Shown here piece after piece: positions 35,046 through 45,200 of a stretch of DNA of 64,000 nucleotides. The position numbers and the translations under genes are program-made. This DNA is from Amborella trichopoda (lineage: Eukaryota > Streptophyta > Magnoliopsida > Amborellales > Amborellaceae), in assembly GCF_000471905.2 (NCBI RefSeq), contig NW_006498435.1, positions 2,831,570 to 2,895,569 of the forward strand. Reading direction: 5' to 3'. The number at the start of each line of letters is the position of its first letter. The first letter of the stretch is position 1. The notes under the pieces were generated by a model. The model saw only the letters and a list, made by a program, of their open reading frames with translations. It was not told where the DNA came from and made no database searches.

Positions 35046-35255
35046 GCTGATGGAATAGTACATGCCCAATGAGTCAGATTGAATATGGGTCAATCTGAAG
35101 GTTAGGACTGTATTTCCATAATATAATTTTAATATTTTTGAAATAAAAATAAATAACATAAAAATTTGGAGAATCAACTCTTCTCATTAAGGAGCACCTA
35201 ATAAAAATATTTAAAAAATTAATTTGCATAAAATAAATTGAACAAAATACTCTTG
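35046..35255. mobile_element. Half copy of a foldback MITE
   Basis: A direct repeat of 35390-35600: both start CTGATGGAATAGTA, contain GGGTCAATCTGA and run on to TCCATAATATAATTTTAATA or a close variant. The mirrored second arm is missing, so this is a truncated or partially duplicated copy. Confidence 0.7.
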
Positions 35256-35364
35256 ACATCATCGATGTACAAGACAAGAGTATAGACAAATCCGAATTTG
35301 TTGAGTACAATGATAAATTACGTCACAGTATGAGCATCCTAACATAACCTATATATATATATAT

Positions 35365-35830
35365 AGAAAATGTTAGGGTCAGCCCACTAGCTGATGGAAT
35401 AGTATAAGCCCAATGGCCCAGATTGAATCTGGGTCAATCTGATGGTTAGGATTATATTTCGGTAATATAATTTTAATATTTTTGAAATAAATCTAAATGA
35501 CATAAAATATGGAGAATCAAATCTTCTCATCAAGGTGCACCTAATAAAAATATTTAAAAAAAAAATTTCATAAAATAAATTGACCAAAATACCCCTAAAA
35601 TTTTTGGGTATTTTTGTCAATTTATTTTATACAAATTATTTGTTTGATATTTTTATTATATTTCACTATTTTTTAATAATAGATGCTCCAAATTTTAAAT
35701 GATTTGGATTTGTAGAAAAAATTAAAATCCAATTACGAAATACAATCGTGATCATTGGATTGAATCTAGGCTGTTGGGTTTACACTGTTCCATCCACCAT
35801 GATCTGATAGGAGCCTTCTCCTATATAAGC
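35365..35830. mobile_element. Foldback MITE with long terminal inverted repeats
   Basis: The left arm (GATGGAATAGTATAAGCCCA onward) pairs with the reverse complement of the right arm (GATGGAACAGTGTAAACCCA). The arms are about 190 bp and meet at a palindromic core (ATACCCCTAAAATTTTTGGGTAT, within 35587-35632). No transposase. Termini and target duplication are not certain. Confidence 0.75.
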
Positions 35831-36217
35831 TATTAGCTCCTTGCCGTTAGATTTTCATCGCGCAGTTCAAATTTCATATCACTATTTTAATTTTAATATT
35901 TTTTATAAATCAGATTAAGATGAACTTTTGGATGTATATACCTAACACTATTGCGCACCATATAAAAATATAAAACAATTACTTTCAGTAATTTAAAATG
36001 ACCAAATTACCCCCATAATTTTTCAAGGGTATTTCGAACATTTTATATTTTAGGAAATGTTTTTAAATATGTTTTATTGTGAGCCATATTTTTTAGTACA
36101 CATTACTATCTGAGTTCTAGAAAAAAGATTAAAATTCATATAGTGATATGAATTTTGAACCACCCAATGAATATCTGACATCCTGGAGCTTATATTATTC
36201 ATTATAGCTAATAGCTT
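35827..36217. mobile_element. Second foldback MITE, running into the assembly gap
   Basis: The left arm begins AGCTATTAGCTCC and carries TCAAATTTCATATCACTATT; the right arm inverted reads AGCTATTAGCTATAATG and TCAAAATTCATATCACTATA. The palindromic core near 36000-36040 again contains a TTACCCCCATAA...AAGGGTATT pair. The right end lies at the N run. Confidence 0.7.
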
Positions 36218-36676
36218 NNNNNNNNNNNNNNNNNNNNNNNNNNNNNNNNNNNNNNNNNNNNNNNNNNNNNNNNNNNNNNNNNNNNNNNNNNNNNNNNNNN
36301 NNNNNNNNNNNNNNNNNNNNNNNNNNNNNNNNNNNNNNNNNNNNNNNNNNNNNNNNNNNNNNNNNNNNNNNNNNNNNNNNNNNNNNNNNNNNNNNNNNNN
36401 NNNNNNNNNNNNNNNNNNNNNNNNNNNNNNNNNNNNNNNNNNNNNNNNNNNNNNNNNNNNNNNNNNNNNNNNNNNNNNNNNNNNNNNNNNNNNNNNNNNN
36501 NNNNNNNNNNNNNNNNNNNNNNNNNNNNNNNNNNNNNNNNNNNNNNNNNNNNNNNNNNNNNNNNNNNNNNNNNNNNNNNNNNNNNNNNNNNNNNNNNNNN
36601 NNNNNNNNNNNNNNNNNNNNNNNNNNNNNNNNNNNNNNNNNNNNNNNNNNNNNNNNNNNNNNNNNNNNNNNNNNNN
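36218..36676. other. Assembly gap (N run) at the end of pararetrovirus copy 1
   Basis: 459 N between a MITE arm and viral coat-protein sequence. The zinc-knuckle part of the coat protein of copy 1 would fall here. Confidence 0.97.
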
Positions 36677-37891
36677 TTTATTTTTACTATTGGGGGAAAA
36701 TGTTTTTAGAAATTTTTGTTGTTTAGACTTCTTATATTTTTTATGTACTTTATCAGACCTATATTTTTCTTTCTTATATTTTTTCTTTTTCTTATACAGT
36801 TTTTCAGGTTTATTTTTCCTATCTATATGATAACCAAACTGTTCAAAAAAATCACCAAGCTCTTTGCGCTTAGTAATTTGTTGTTTATCAAGTTGTCTTT
36901 TAAGCTTGAGATCAGTGCATAATGTTAATCCTTCAGCACATATTTCTGCTGATAATTCTCCAAGTGTATATGCAGAATATATGATAACTCCATTATGTTT
37001 CTTTCTAAGTCTTTCTTTGACCTTTTCTGCAACTAAGTAAGATAGGCCAGCTATGAATTTTTCTTTCCAATGGTCTAGCTGACAATCTTCTCTTATTAAT
37101 AATCTTGAAAAGAATACATCTTTATACCACTTATAATGGGATAAGGTAGGATATCGTAGGTTTGACAGCAAATCTTCCGATCTTGCTGCTAATAAAGATG
37201 TACTTCCTACAAAGTGGAGAGTAATAGTTTATATTAAAGTGTTTACTGCATCACTTTCTATATATATTATTTCTTGATTTTGTTTATTTCTGGCTGTCCA
37301 TTGTCTAGTATTGGTGAGGATTCTTTTTTTTGTTTCATCATCCACATAGAAATCCCACCATCCTCTTAACCAGCCAGTAAATCCATTTACTATTGCCTTG
37401 GCAACTTTTTGATCCGGATTGCCAACCATTTTATTAGCGGAGGCAAACATAGTCATATGTCTCATGACATCTAATATTTTTAGATCGAATAGACTATCTA
37501 TTGTCCAATTGACAATTGATCTGCCTAAATAGGAAACAGCCTGTTGTATAGCATCTTCTTCTAATTGTTCATCAACAGGTGTAGGTCTTTTATAATATGG
37601 TAAAGCAGTGATTGGTTTCCATGTCTTGCCGTATGCTATCCTATTGAGATCATTGGTTGAGGTATCCATAAAAGCAGATTCTCTATTGTCTAGAGTATCA
37701 TCTATAATTGGTTCCTCTTCTTGAAGCATTAGCGTTTCATGCTCAAGAATCTTCAGTTTTCCTTTATCTGATGATTCTGGAATATTGGGTAGAGGTATTG
37801 AAATACTTGGTATTGGTGTCGGAATACTGAGTGTTGGAGAGGGAATTCCTTTGATATCTAATTGGGCTAATTTAGATATTAATTGATCCAT
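36677..37891 (-). pseudogene. Coat protein region of pararetrovirus copy 1
   Basis: From 37891 a frame of 220 residues (Ser/Pro-rich start, then YLGRSIVNWTIDSLFDLKIL and GFTGWLRGWWDFYVDD) ends at an in-frame stop at 37229-37231. It resumes with HYKWYKDVFFSRLLIRED (about 37145) and EICAEGLTL, then a long basic Lys/Tyr-rich tail (36840-36690) that would bind nucleic acid. The same landmarks occur in copy 2 (49500-48900). The zinc knuckle is not visible because of the gap. It would encapsidate DNA in the cytoplasm. Apart from the one stop the region is well preserved. Confidence 0.8.
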
Positions 37892-37911
37892 GAGTGTTTT
37901 ATTATCTTCGC

Positions 37912-38942
37912 CTAATGAAATTTGGTTTTATTAAGTTTTGGGGGAGGTTTGAATAAAACAGCTTTTGGAATAGGAGGAGTTACTTCCTTAGGTTGAGGAG
38001 TGACCAGTCTTTCTATTCGTTCGGCTTGTTTTCCTAATGATTGCATAAATAGATTAGTATAATTATTTTGTTCCACCATATGAGGAATTAATTCATGTTT
38101 CTTTCTCATATCCTTGAGTATAACCTTATAAGGTGTTGCAATGATTTCATATAAGGATTATGGTGGTTCACCTTTAACTGGTGGAGTTTTTGCACCTTTT
38201 AATATAATACTTTTTTCAGGAGGATGAGTACTAGATGTAGTAGTTCCATCTGTGCTTATATAAGTTTTCTCTTCTATTGTATGAATAGTATTAAATGAAT
38301 AGTATTAAACTGAGGAATTTGAATGTTATATTGAGCACATATTTCTTGTAACCAGATAAAAAATCCTTTTGTTTCTCTTTCTTTTTTAAAGAATTTATTG
38401 TATTTTTTATGACATAATTCTATTAATCTTGGTTGAAATGTTTTTAAATACCATTCTCGAATACCTTGAATTTCTGGGGCTAGATAATCCTGTTTTAGAT
38501 ATTCAATATCTACCTTTTTGTTTTTTCGTTTTAGTTTATATTCTAAATATTCTTCAATATTTATATCTTCTTCGACTTGTAACGTGAGTATTTGGAAATC
38601 TGCTATGTCAGGTTCAGATGTATAAGTGGGTATTACTACATGATCAGCTGTTCGTTTTACTCCTTGTAGTTGTAAGTCTGAAGATGTTGGAGGTATTGAT
38701 GGAGAAGGAAGGATTATAACATCTGGGGTTGTATGACAAGATTTTCTTGTTGGAACTAATGGCTTTTTGTTCCTTTTTCTATGTATTTCTAAATCATCCT
38801 GTGATTTATTATTTTGAAATTTTATTTCAATATTTCCATCTTGATGTTCTATTATTTGGTTGGGAATATTATTCCTTGGTATTTCTTTTTGTTGGTTTTC
38901 ATTTGAATTGACCAGGTTTGTGGTAGAATAATATCTGACCAA
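37912..38942 (-). pseudogene. Linker between movement and coat protein, copy 1
   Basis: A 222-residue frame (38942-38274) overlaps the movement-protein frame by 91 bases in another phase. It contains a charged helical segment (NIEEYLEYKLKRKNKK, then KTFQPRLIELCHKKYNKFF). It is broken at 38280-38312 by a 14-bp tandem duplication of AATAGTATTAAATG. After a stop near 38158 a further segment (38109-37912: MVEQNNYTNLFMQSLGKQAE) leads to the coat protein, with another frame change near 37905. The homologous stretch in copies 2 and 3 forms the arms of the palindrome at 50410-51012. Confidence 0.65.
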
Positions 38943-39616
38943 GTAATAGTTTTGGGGATAATTGTATTAGATTTTTCTATATTGGTTTGAAATAAAATAG
39001 TTTGATCCTTCTTATCTATTTGCATAATATTGGGACAAAAGGTATTCATAACTTTGTAATATATACGGTATACGATAGCTAGATTTTGAGATCCAGGAGT
39101 CATGTTGAATCCATGGGTCTTGAGGTTTATTGTTAATATGTCTAAGATATTAGGGTCGGTTAAGGAGACGGAAAAATTTGGAAAGCAGATAAAATAAATG
39201 GGTCCACTACAAAGGCTGGATTCAACCTTATTGTGCCGCATATCTCTTAGGCATACTAGCACTGAGTTGTTTAATCCTAAACGAGTTAAAGGTTTTATGG
39301 CTATTTGTATTAATCCAATGTGTAAATACTTATAATTTTTTTTTTTATGTTTTTCAATTATTTTTCTTGATAATAGTTGGAAGTCTTCCTGATTATGAGT
39401 TACTGATAGACTTTCCTCTACTGTTTTAATAGCATATCCAAGTTTAAATTTAAATGTTCCCTTTTGGTAAATATCTTTGAAAGGTACTTTGGGAATATTC
39501 CAGTTTTGTATGTGTTTTTCAACATCATTGATTACTATCTCTTCCTTATTTTTCACTCTTAAGGTTTGAGGTTGAGTTACTGTGTTACCTTTAAGATTCC
39601 TAATTAAATTTGCCAT
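38852..39616 (-). pseudogene. Movement protein of pararetrovirus copy 1
   Basis: The likely start is ATG at 39614-39616 (MANLIRNLKGN), 200 bases downstream of the primer site in sense orientation; the frame is open upstream to 39652. The 30K-type movement-protein core is intact: IGLIQIAIKPLTRLGLNNS, VCLRDMRHN, VESSLCSGPIYF, FPNFSVSLTDPNILD and NLAIVYRIYYKVM. Such proteins enlarge plasmodesmata for cell-to-cell spread. About 254 residues are open, so this domain is the least damaged of the copy; the frame then ends at 38852 while the downstream polyprotein continues in another phase. Whether that is a natural boundary or a frameshift is unclear. Confidence 0.85.
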
Positions 39617-39818
39617 CTGTAGGTTGCGGATAATGACAATCTGAACGATCAAGGGTCCAGCGTGTTCCCCTAAGCGGCTCTTCTTGGCCTTGGTGGGTAC
39701 TTTGCCTAGACTTCTTTCGTCTCTTACCTTAACTCTCAGACCAACTTTCTTAAATATAAATTTAGTTAGGTTTCTACAGTAATACTATAACTATTTTTTA
39801 CTGTGACAGTTTTACTGT

Positions 39819-39832
39819 TGGCTCTGATACCA
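39819..39832 (-). other. tRNA-iMet primer binding site of pararetrovirus copy 1
   Basis: Minus-strand TGGTATCAGAGCCA is the canonical complement of the 3' end of plant initiator tRNA-Met, the first-strand primer and map origin of caulimovirids. It lies between the promoter (40494) and the movement protein start (39616). Confidence 0.92.
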
Positions 39833-40493
39833 AAACGCGCCAGGGTCTACAGTGAATGTTCTAGAGCAGGTAGGTGAATAGTAAACTATTATATTTTACT
39901 ATTTCTTGTAAAATACGATAGTAATTTAGACAGAAGAGGAGTATGCAGATAAGTGGAACTACAGATATATCGAGAACTAACCGTTGTGTGTGGGTGTGAT
40001 TAACGATTTTGATACAAAATAACAATTTAAACTGCATATTATATCATCAAAAGCATATGTTACACTCTGTATATTACATTAGCAAACCAGATATTACATT
40101 AGTAAACCAGACTAAATGAAAAACTTTAAATGTACACTTACAATTTACAAATACAGTAACTGGAAAAGAGTTTCCAATGCTGAGGACACTATGAAGGGAG
40201 TGAATGAAAATTGCAATCGCACATGCTATAATTATAAGAGGAAAGGAGAAGATAGAACCTGAAGTTTAGTAGAGTAGGAAGCTAGAAAGAGACCTGGAGA
40301 GTATGGGCTGTGAGGTCAAGACAGCGGCTGTGGTGTTAGAGAGCAGTAGTTGGAGCACAGAGCGAGTGGTAGAAGAGAGATAAAAGCTTTTAGAGTGATG
40401 AGAGCAGAGCTTAGAGTGGGAGCGAGGAAGCAGAGAGAAGAGAGAGAAGAGGAGCTCCGAGTCGACTTGTGTTGGAAGAGGCAGGAGCATGCC

Positions 40494-40501
40494 TTATATA
40501 G
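40494..40501 (-). promoter_or_regulatory. TATA box of the pregenomic RNA promoter, copy 1
   Basis: Minus-strand CTATATAAGG in the intergenic region, followed in sense direction by a pyrimidine-rich leader of some 660 bases to the primer site. Upstream, CTGTGAGTGGCTACAGTCTT is repeated with a 32-bp period (40723 and 40755), enhancer-like. Confidence 0.75.
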
Positions 40502-40848
40502 CCAAGAGAGGAAGGAGCCTTCGCTCCGAAGGCAAAGGAGGGAGATGACTTGAGTGGACATAAAACAAAGGGAATAGACATAAAGCAAAAGGGAAAAGAC
40601 GTAAAGGAAAAAAGACAAAATTAAAAAGAAAAGAGAATATTCTCGTGGTCGAGAATAAGACAAAATAGCATCCTAGAATAGTGTCTTGCTTGTCTTCATG
40701 TATCGGTAGGCTTTGTGGTTTTCTGTGAGTGGCTACAGTCTTTTTTGTCTTTTTCTGTGAGTGGCTACAGTCTTCTTTGTAGCATAGGTCGGTGAGCATA
40801 GTACCTCTTTGTCATATATGTTGGTGGTGAACATAGTGCAGCATAGTG

Positions 40849-41277
40849 TCAGGGTCTTTGGCTGCATTCGTCTGGATCATCTTCATCTTCTTCTTCTGGA
40901 TCGGTTTCTTCGAGTGGGAAGTATTTATTTGCACGGGTTGGAGATGATTGTACTGTTTCTTTTGATGAAACTGGTTTTCGTCCAGCTTTTGCAAAGATTT
41001 CTCTCATTTGTTGTTCAAGGGTTTCTTTGGTAGCATTGGGATTGGCTTGAAGCATGTTTCTCTGATATGTGGGAAAATCTAATGAAGTATTGGCAGTATT
41101 ATATCCAGTTGGATTGGGATTGTATATGGGTTTTTGTGGAGGAATTCTTTTTGGAACTATTGTTGTGGGGTCCATATTAAAAATGTCCCACCATTTAATG
41201 GAAATGGTTTTGCCAAGTCTGGGGATATAAGTATGGTCGGCTGTATTATTCTCAGAGATAGAATATTCCCATTTCAT
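40849..41277 (-). pseudogene. C-terminal domain of the pararetrovirus polyprotein, copy 1
   Basis: A 142-residue frame (SIKWWDIFNMDPTT, then ANPNATKETLEQQMREIF and a very acidic end). Counterparts exist in copy 2 (about 45450-45200) and copy 3 (52390-52740), each ending in an acidic stretch, so this is a conserved terminal domain of unknown function, not noise. The stretch 41278-41645 between it and the RNase H frame is homologous to 45450-45790 but full of stops. Confidence 0.65.
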
Positions 41278-41645
41278 GATCCATGGGATTTGGTATAATG
41301 AAACAAAGTACAGGTGAGGGTCTGTATTGATATCAATATTATTGAAGCTAGCAAACTGCTCCTAGGCTTTTTGAAAGGCAGGAGGCAAAATATCAGTGGT
41401 CGATCCCCATATTAAAAACCAATTTTTAAACCAGCTTGGGAATCTTTCAAAAAGTGGTAACCTAAATTGGATATACCAACTATGAGAATGTTTTGGGTTT
41501 TGATAAGAAAATACTTTATGCCATGCTTCTATGTATTTACATATTTATAATACTTATAAGAAAAATCAGTATTGTTTAACTTTTTTCCTTGAGTGGGATT
41601 GCAACCCTACTCCTCATAAGGTAGCAGCTTTTTAATTTGCATTTT

Positions 41646-42491
41646 TTAGTATGCAATCACTCGTGTATTCTGTTGGTAATAATGGACGACAGAGATGGAC
41701 CCTGTTTCCATTAGGATAGCCTCATAATATTCACGGGTTTTGACTCCATTAGTAGGATTCAAATGGTTTATGAGATATAGGGGAGCAAGTTTAGCTGGAT
41801 CCATAGTAGCATGGTGATCTTCTATGGTAATATCCATAAGAAATGCTCTCGTGATAAATGAAGAGCGAGGAATATTAGGCCTTTGGATCGGCCTTGATTG
41901 AGCAGGAGTGAAAGCTGGAGTGGATGTATGAGTCTTTGGGTAGGTGATTTGGTGAATGGGTGAAATAGAAGGTGAAAGGGTGGCCAAAGGCAGATTTTCA
42001 CCTAAAACAGGTATTATTTCCAGTGGGCGTTTCTCATTGCGGGAAGAGTTGCTACGAGTGCCCATAATATTAGGTAAATCAGACAAAGTATTATTACTAT
42101 TAGCTGCAAAGAGCTGTAGTGCAAGTGAAAGTGGTGTTTCTTTGTCGTTAACCTCAGTGTGGCCCCCCTGCAAAAATTCACGGGTCAAAAAATCAGGAAG
42201 GGAATTGGAAGAACCGTGAAGATGTTCAATAGTAAAATCAAAGGCAGAAAGGATTGCCTGCCAGATAGCAAAGATTTGTTTGGAAACAAGATTTTGAACA
42301 TCTTTTTGCAGAATATCTTTAGCGGCTTTACAATCAGTACGAATGAGAAAATGTTGATTGAGAATATCACTTTTAAATTTTGTGACACAATGGACAATAG
42401 CAAGTAATTCCTTTTTTACCATAGAATAACTTTGTTGGGTTGGATTCCAGGCCTTAGAAGTATACCTGAGTAGTTGTTCATGACCATCCAC
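41646..42491 (-). pseudogene. RNase H and following region, pararetrovirus copy 1
   Basis: An open frame of 281 residues. Residues 1-100 carry RNase H landmarks: SYSMVKKELLAIVHCVTKF (Glu), FLIRTDCKAAKDIL (Asp) and IEHLHGSSNSLPDFLTREF (terminal Asp). A Ser/Pro-rich linker follows (TLSPSISPIHQI, KTHTSTPAFTPAQS), then a conserved block (DHHATMDPAKLAPLYLINHL, with EYYEAILMETG) that is also seen in copy 2 at 45849-46034. RNase H would degrade the RNA template during reverse transcription. The upstream join to RT is broken by stops near 42510 and 42640. Confidence 0.85.
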
Positions 42492-42640
42492 TTGTTGTTT
42501 GAGGAATATTTAATTAATTATTTGTACTGCTTTGGTATGAATATTTGTCCAAGGTGGAGGATGCTTTTTTAATCTATCATGTAAAGGTTTAGCATCCATG
42601 GCAAGGTCTTGATAAAAATCAATAATATAATTCAGACATC

Positions 42641-43333
42641 CTAAGAAACGTTGAAGTTCTTTTTCTCTAGAATTTGATCAGGAAATTTATCAGCAAATTG
42701 TATTGATCTATCTATAGGAATAATGGTGCCTTGATGAATATTGTGTCCTAGAAACCTAATATTCGTTTTAAATAAAGTAATCTTTTTTGCAGATACAACT
42801 AATTCAGCATGTTGTACTGCATGAATAAAAGTATTAACATGTTTGACATGTTCATCTATAGATTCTGAAAAGATAAGAACATCATCAATATAAACAATCA
42901 TAAATTGGTGGTAAGCATTAAACACATCATTCATTATTTTCTAGAATTCTGATGGAGCATTTTTTAATCCGAATGGCATAACATTCCATTCATATTGTCC
43001 AAATAGAACATTAAATGCTGTTTTATATTTATCCTCTTCTTTAATTTGAATTTGCCAGTATCTTGACTTCATATCAAATTTGGAGAATATGCATGCATTT
43101 GCTACTCGGTCTAATAAATCTTTTTTATTAGGGATTAGATATCTTATCCATTGTAGCACTTTATTTAATGGCTTATAATTGATAACTAATCGAGGAACTC
43201 CGCGTTCCTTTTCAGCATTTTTATTGACATAAAAGGCTACACAACTCCATGGTGATGAGCTTGGTCTGATCAGTTTTTTAGTTTGGAGTTCAGCAACTTC
43301 TTTTCTACACATTTCTAGTAGAGTAGTATTCAT
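42641..43333 (-). pseudogene. Reverse transcriptase, pararetrovirus copy 1
   Basis: Two abutting frames. The first, 43333-42941, holds the fingers and palm start (LIRPSSSPWSCVAFYVNK, VPRLVINYKPLN, FSKFDMKSRYWQIQI, FGQYEWNVMPFGLKNAPSEF). After a single stop, 42934-42641 holds the catalytic YIDD (codons 42881-42892, in FMIVYIDDVLIFSES) and KTNIRFLGHNIHQGTI. All three catalytic Asp residues are visible. Loss is through the stop at about 42938 and the frameshift after 42641. Confidence 0.9.
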
Positions 43334-43525
43334 TTGAATTGGTCTTTTGTAGGAATTTGTCTTTCATCGAATTCAGGTTCATATGGGAGACTAATACTAT
43401 GTTTTTTCCTTTTCCAAAAGGCATTGGGATGTTCACTACAGATATTAGTTTCTATCTGTTGTTGAAGTTGGTGAATCTTTTGTAGTATTCCTAGAGTTTG
43501 TAATTGTTCATCCACATATTTATAT

Positions 43526-43920
43526 TTAATTTCTTATTTTAACGTACAAAGAAATTTTTCTTTGTTTTGTAATTGACTTTTTACACTTTATTTCTTTGAG
43601 TTTTGGTTTGTGAATAAATTCAAAGTGTATAGGGATATTTTGATAACTAGATATTATTCTTGTATGGTCTATTGATAAGGGATATAATAGTGTAAGGAGT
43701 GGGACTCCAAGAATAACTGCTTGGCTTAGTCCTTTGACCATGATAAATGGTGTTTGGATACACAGATGATTATTACAAACAGAAGAATTGGATAATTTAT
43801 AGTTTATAAAGAGTCTGCTTCTATCTGCAGTATTTAGGATTTGAGTTGTTTTATCAAAATATTTTGTTGGTACCAATCCTTCATTGATACAATTTAAATC
43901 AGCTCCGCAATCGATTAAGG
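43526..43920 (-). pseudogene. Aspartic protease, pararetrovirus copy 1
   Basis: The active-site segment reads LIDCGADLNCI (about 43900-43870) with Asp-Cys-Gly, a variant of D-S-G or D-T-G, followed by STEGLVPTKYF-like sequence and the flap and closing region SVCNNHLCIQTPFIMVKGL and AVILGVPLLTLLYPL. It would process the polyprotein. A frame break at about 43925 separates it from the linker (44267-43935), which has a heptad-rich helix (ISELKQEINEVKKEVYHLKN). Confidence 0.75.
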
Positions 43921-43934
43921 CTGATGTTTAAAAT

Positions 43935-44580
43935 CTATAATCTTCTGGTACTATGATAGTTACTTGAACACCATTTTTGTATAATAATTTTATCCAAAAG
44001 GTTAACTGAAGGAGACTGTTTAGTGATCAGAAGTGGTTTATTTTCTGAGGTTTCTCCTGGTGGATCAGGATTGTATGTTGTGACTAGATGATTGAATTCT
44101 ATTTCATCTGTATCTGAATTCTGATTAAATAGATTCTGTAATTCTAATATTTTAATTCTATTTTTTAAATGGTATACTTCTTTCTTTACTTCATTTATCT
44201 CTTGTTTTAATTCGGAGATAGATGGTTCTTTTTGCTTAGTGAGATGTTGTTCACTCACTCTCTTCATAATAGAGGCAAAATTATATTCATCTGGTGTTTA
44301 AGTAATAGGAGGTGTTTTTGCTTTTGTTTTAGCTAAATTTATAAATTTAGTCATAACAGATCTTTTTTCATCTGGATCTGTAATTTTTTCTATGAGATCT
44401 AAAATCAAATTATCTTCTTGTGTTAAAGTATGAAGATTGTGTGAGGGGATAGGACAAGCACAAGTAGATTCTTGCATTGGATGAGATGATTCTGTATCAG
44501 TAGAAGAATCTAAAGAATCAGATGATCCTGTCCATATGAAATCATCATATATATATAATCGGAAGCAAGTCATAAAACAT
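43935..44580 (-). pseudogene. Acidic linker and coiled coil before protease, copy 1 (5'-truncated)
   Basis: Two frames, 44573-44298 and 44267-43935, encode an acidic Ser/Asp/Glu segment (DSLDSSTDTESS), LILDLIEKITDPDEKRS, and a coiled coil (EINEVKKEVYHLKNRIKILE). In copy 2 the equivalent stretch follows the zinc knuckle directly, so here the coat-protein part is missing and the sequence instead abuts the intergenic region of copy 2. Confidence 0.65.
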
Positions 44581-44649
44581 AATATAAAATCGAAAGCACA
44601 TAATCTTTCTTTTAGAAAGAATCTAAAAGGAATAAAACTACAAATATTC

Positions 44650-44655
44650 TTTATT
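44650..44655 (-). terminator. Polyadenylation signal of copy 2 intergenic region
   Basis: Minus-strand AATAAA about 125 bases downstream of the TATA box, the arrangement that gives the terminally redundant pregenomic RNA of caulimovirids. Confidence 0.55.
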
Positions 44656-44779
44656 ATACACTATTCTTGAAAAGTCACACACCATTAGATATACAAAGTC
44701 ACACTCAAAAGTACTCTCACAATCACAATACAAACCCACTCTTATTTTTCGATGTCCTTTGGAATAAGGAGGATCTCCT

Positions 44780-44788
44780 TTTATATAG
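44780..44788 (-). promoter_or_regulatory. TATA box of copy 2 pregenomic promoter
   Basis: Minus-strand CCTATATAAAAGG. Three 40-bp repeats lie directly upstream in sense orientation (44832-44951). Confidence 0.7.
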
Positions 44789-44831
44789 GCTAGTGGCTAA
44801 CTTTTAACATCATTAAGTGCGTAAAAGGTTT

Positions 44832-44951
44832 CGGTGGACTTTAAATAGCTTCAGGTCTGCTACAGTAGTGTCGGTGGACTTGGAATGGTGTTAAGTCCAC
44901 TACAGTATTTTGATGGACTTCAAACTTCTTAAGTCCGCTACAGTGAAATCT
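44832..44951. repeat. Three 40-bp repeats upstream of the copy 2 TATA box
   Basis: Units start at 44832, 44872 and 44912 with CGGTGGACTT or TGATGGACTT and end with CTACAGTA or CTACAGTG. Each unit contains GGACTT and a downstream AAGTCC or AGGTCT, so each can fold as a small hairpin. Likely enhancer elements. Confidence 0.8.
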
Positions 44952-44987
44952 TTTGAAAAGTAGGGACACATGTCTCGTGTAGTGAAT

Positions 44988-45200
44988 GGAGTTAATTTGT
45001 GCCTTGTGCATTAGTATGTTTTTTTTTATAGTTGTGGTGAAAAAGGAGAGGCATAGTTGGGATCATAACCTTCTCCGCCCTCTGGAACGTCTTCGGAGTT
45101 AATTTGTGCCTTGTGCATTAGTATGTTTTTTTTTATAGTTGTGGTGAAAAAGGAGAGGCATAGTTGGGATCATAACCTTCTCCGCCCTCTGGAACGTCTT
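44988..45200. repeat. Exact 107-bp tandem duplication
   Basis: The sequence starting GGAGTTAATTTGTGCCTTGT at 44988 repeats at 45095 with no difference found by eye, ending GGAACGTCTTC. It spans the end of the copy 2 C-terminal domain (minus-strand DVPEGGEGYDPNYASPF) and the start of the intergenic region. Confidence 0.93.

Larger units (their letters stand above)
36677..44580 (-). mobile_element. Endogenous pararetrovirus (Caulimoviridae) copy 1
   Basis: Minus-strand sense order from 44580: acidic linker, protease, RT, RNase H, C-terminal domain, intergenic region with promoter and tRNA-iMet primer site, movement protein, linker, coat protein, then gap. No integrase or LTRs are present. The single polymerase, movement protein and circularly permuted order fit an integrated circular pararetrovirus genome. 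Among genera, a florendovirus- or petuvirus-like virus is most likely; this was not resolved. Stops and frameshifts in most domains make it a fossil. Confidence 0.88.

Noticed and set aside
36074..36217. Coat-protein frame continuing across the 36218-36676 gap
   Set aside because: The sequence left of the gap is a MITE arm, so the continuation through N is meaningless.
39819..39832. tRNA-Met fragment as a tRNA gene
   Set aside because: Only the 14-nt complement to the tRNA 3' end is present, as expected of a primer site; no cloverleaf.
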